Positions 63,965 through 64,000 of a DNA stretch of 64,000 nucleotides are shown in pieces (positions within the stretch are counted from its first letter, which is position 1; every line of letters begins with the position of its first letter). The translations under genes were made by a program, and so were the position numbers. Location of the stretch: assembly GCA_014728035.1 (NCBI GenBank), contig WJMJ01000022.1:83608-147607 (forward strand). Reading direction: 5' to 3'. This DNA is from Promethearchaeota archaeon. Lineage in GTDB: Archaea; Asgardarchaeota; Thorarchaeia; Thorarchaeales; Thorarchaeaceae. The notes beneath the pieces are model-generated. The model did not search any database and was not told the origin of the DNA. It saw nothing but the letters and a program-made list of their open reading frames with translations.

Positions 63965-64000
63965 TTAATTTGCAATTCTATCAACAAGGTATTCTTGTCC
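63965..64000 (-). pseudogene. N-terminal fragment of the interrupted GT4 gene (partial)
   Basis: The reverse strand from the right edge reads GQEYLVDRIAN then TAA at 63967-63965, with the next codon being the ATG of the GT4 gene. The fragment matches the part of a GT4 protein that comes directly before the downstream sequence. It runs off the window, so its start is not seen. Confidence 0.5.

Noticed and set aside
1..64000. tRNA, rRNA, CRISPR arrays, insertion sequences
   Set aside because: No T-arm-like motif with a matching cloverleaf, regularly spaced repeats or transposase signature was seen by eye; a covariance-model search would be more sensitive.

Overview
The window reads as an archaeal chromosome segment, most likely from an Asgard archaeon. 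Thorarchaeota-like is my best guess, but that is inference and not a phylogenetic result. The support is an archaeal/eukaryotic-type leucyl-tRNA synthetase, a Ras-like small GTPase in an operon with an unrecognised zinc-knuckle protein, dolichol-phosphate-mannose-synthase-like glycosyltransferases, TATA-box promoters, tungsten aldehyde oxidoreductases and an Mvh/Vhu-type hydrogenase. Many genes start with TTG or GTG behind a clear GGAGG. I saw no rRNA, tRNA, CRISPR array or transposase.

Layout. 1-4.0 kb: the tail of an unknown gene, a double-module Lrp-like regulator, and a reverse-strand GTPase / CxxC protein / methyltransferase operon with a palindrome over its promoter. 4.2-10.3 kb: leuS, small proteins, a TrmO-like protein, a MerR regulator and a stand-alone GyrI-like protein. 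10.4-14.9 kb: a three-gene operon with two GlcD-like flavin oxidases around a two-CCG-domain Fe-S protein. 15-19.3 kb: a zinc ribbon, a gene-poor gap with tandem operators, DUF362, a TauE/SafE permease and an anchored Ntn-hydrolase. 19.3-22.0 kb: mvhD-mvhG-mvhA, in which the large subunit lacks the C-terminal nickel-binding motif. 22.1-33 kb: two tungsten aldehyde oxidoreductase / ferredoxin pairs (one fused by overlaps to a hydantoinase-like amidohydrolase and a MoaD-like protein), a PfkB kinase, an M24 peptidase and a PreA-like dihydropyrimidine dehydrogenase. 33.4-40.8 kb: a PAS histidine kinase, an ATZ/TRZ amidohydrolase, an ABC exporter, an unknown protein and purB. 40.9-64 kb: a surface-glycan island with GT4, GT2 and GT-C enzymes, two flippases, an epimerase and a nucleotidyltransferase. 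It is interrupted by a degenerate carbamoyltransferase / radical SAM pair, a NYN nuclease-like protein and hypC.

How the genes may work together. The MvhADG-like hydrogenase, the FAD/CCG operon and the two AOR/ferredoxin pairs point to an anaerobe moving electrons through ferredoxin and hydrogen. HypC at 45 kb would serve hydrogenase maturation, and the MoaD-like protein could serve tungstopterin synthesis. The hydantoinase, PreA and ATZ/TRZ genes suggest breakdown or salvage of pyrimidine-like rings and purines. The last third builds lipid-linked glycans and flips them outward.

The most interesting signals are the hydrogenase large subunit without its L2 CxxC motif (a separate, possibly selenocysteine-containing VhuU-like peptide is predicted elsewhere), the carbamoyltransferase-fold protein that has lost three substrate motifs and sits beside a PflX-like radical SAM enzyme, the GTPase operon, the overlapping moaD-hydantoinase-ferredoxin-AOR operon, and several palindromic operators at promoters.
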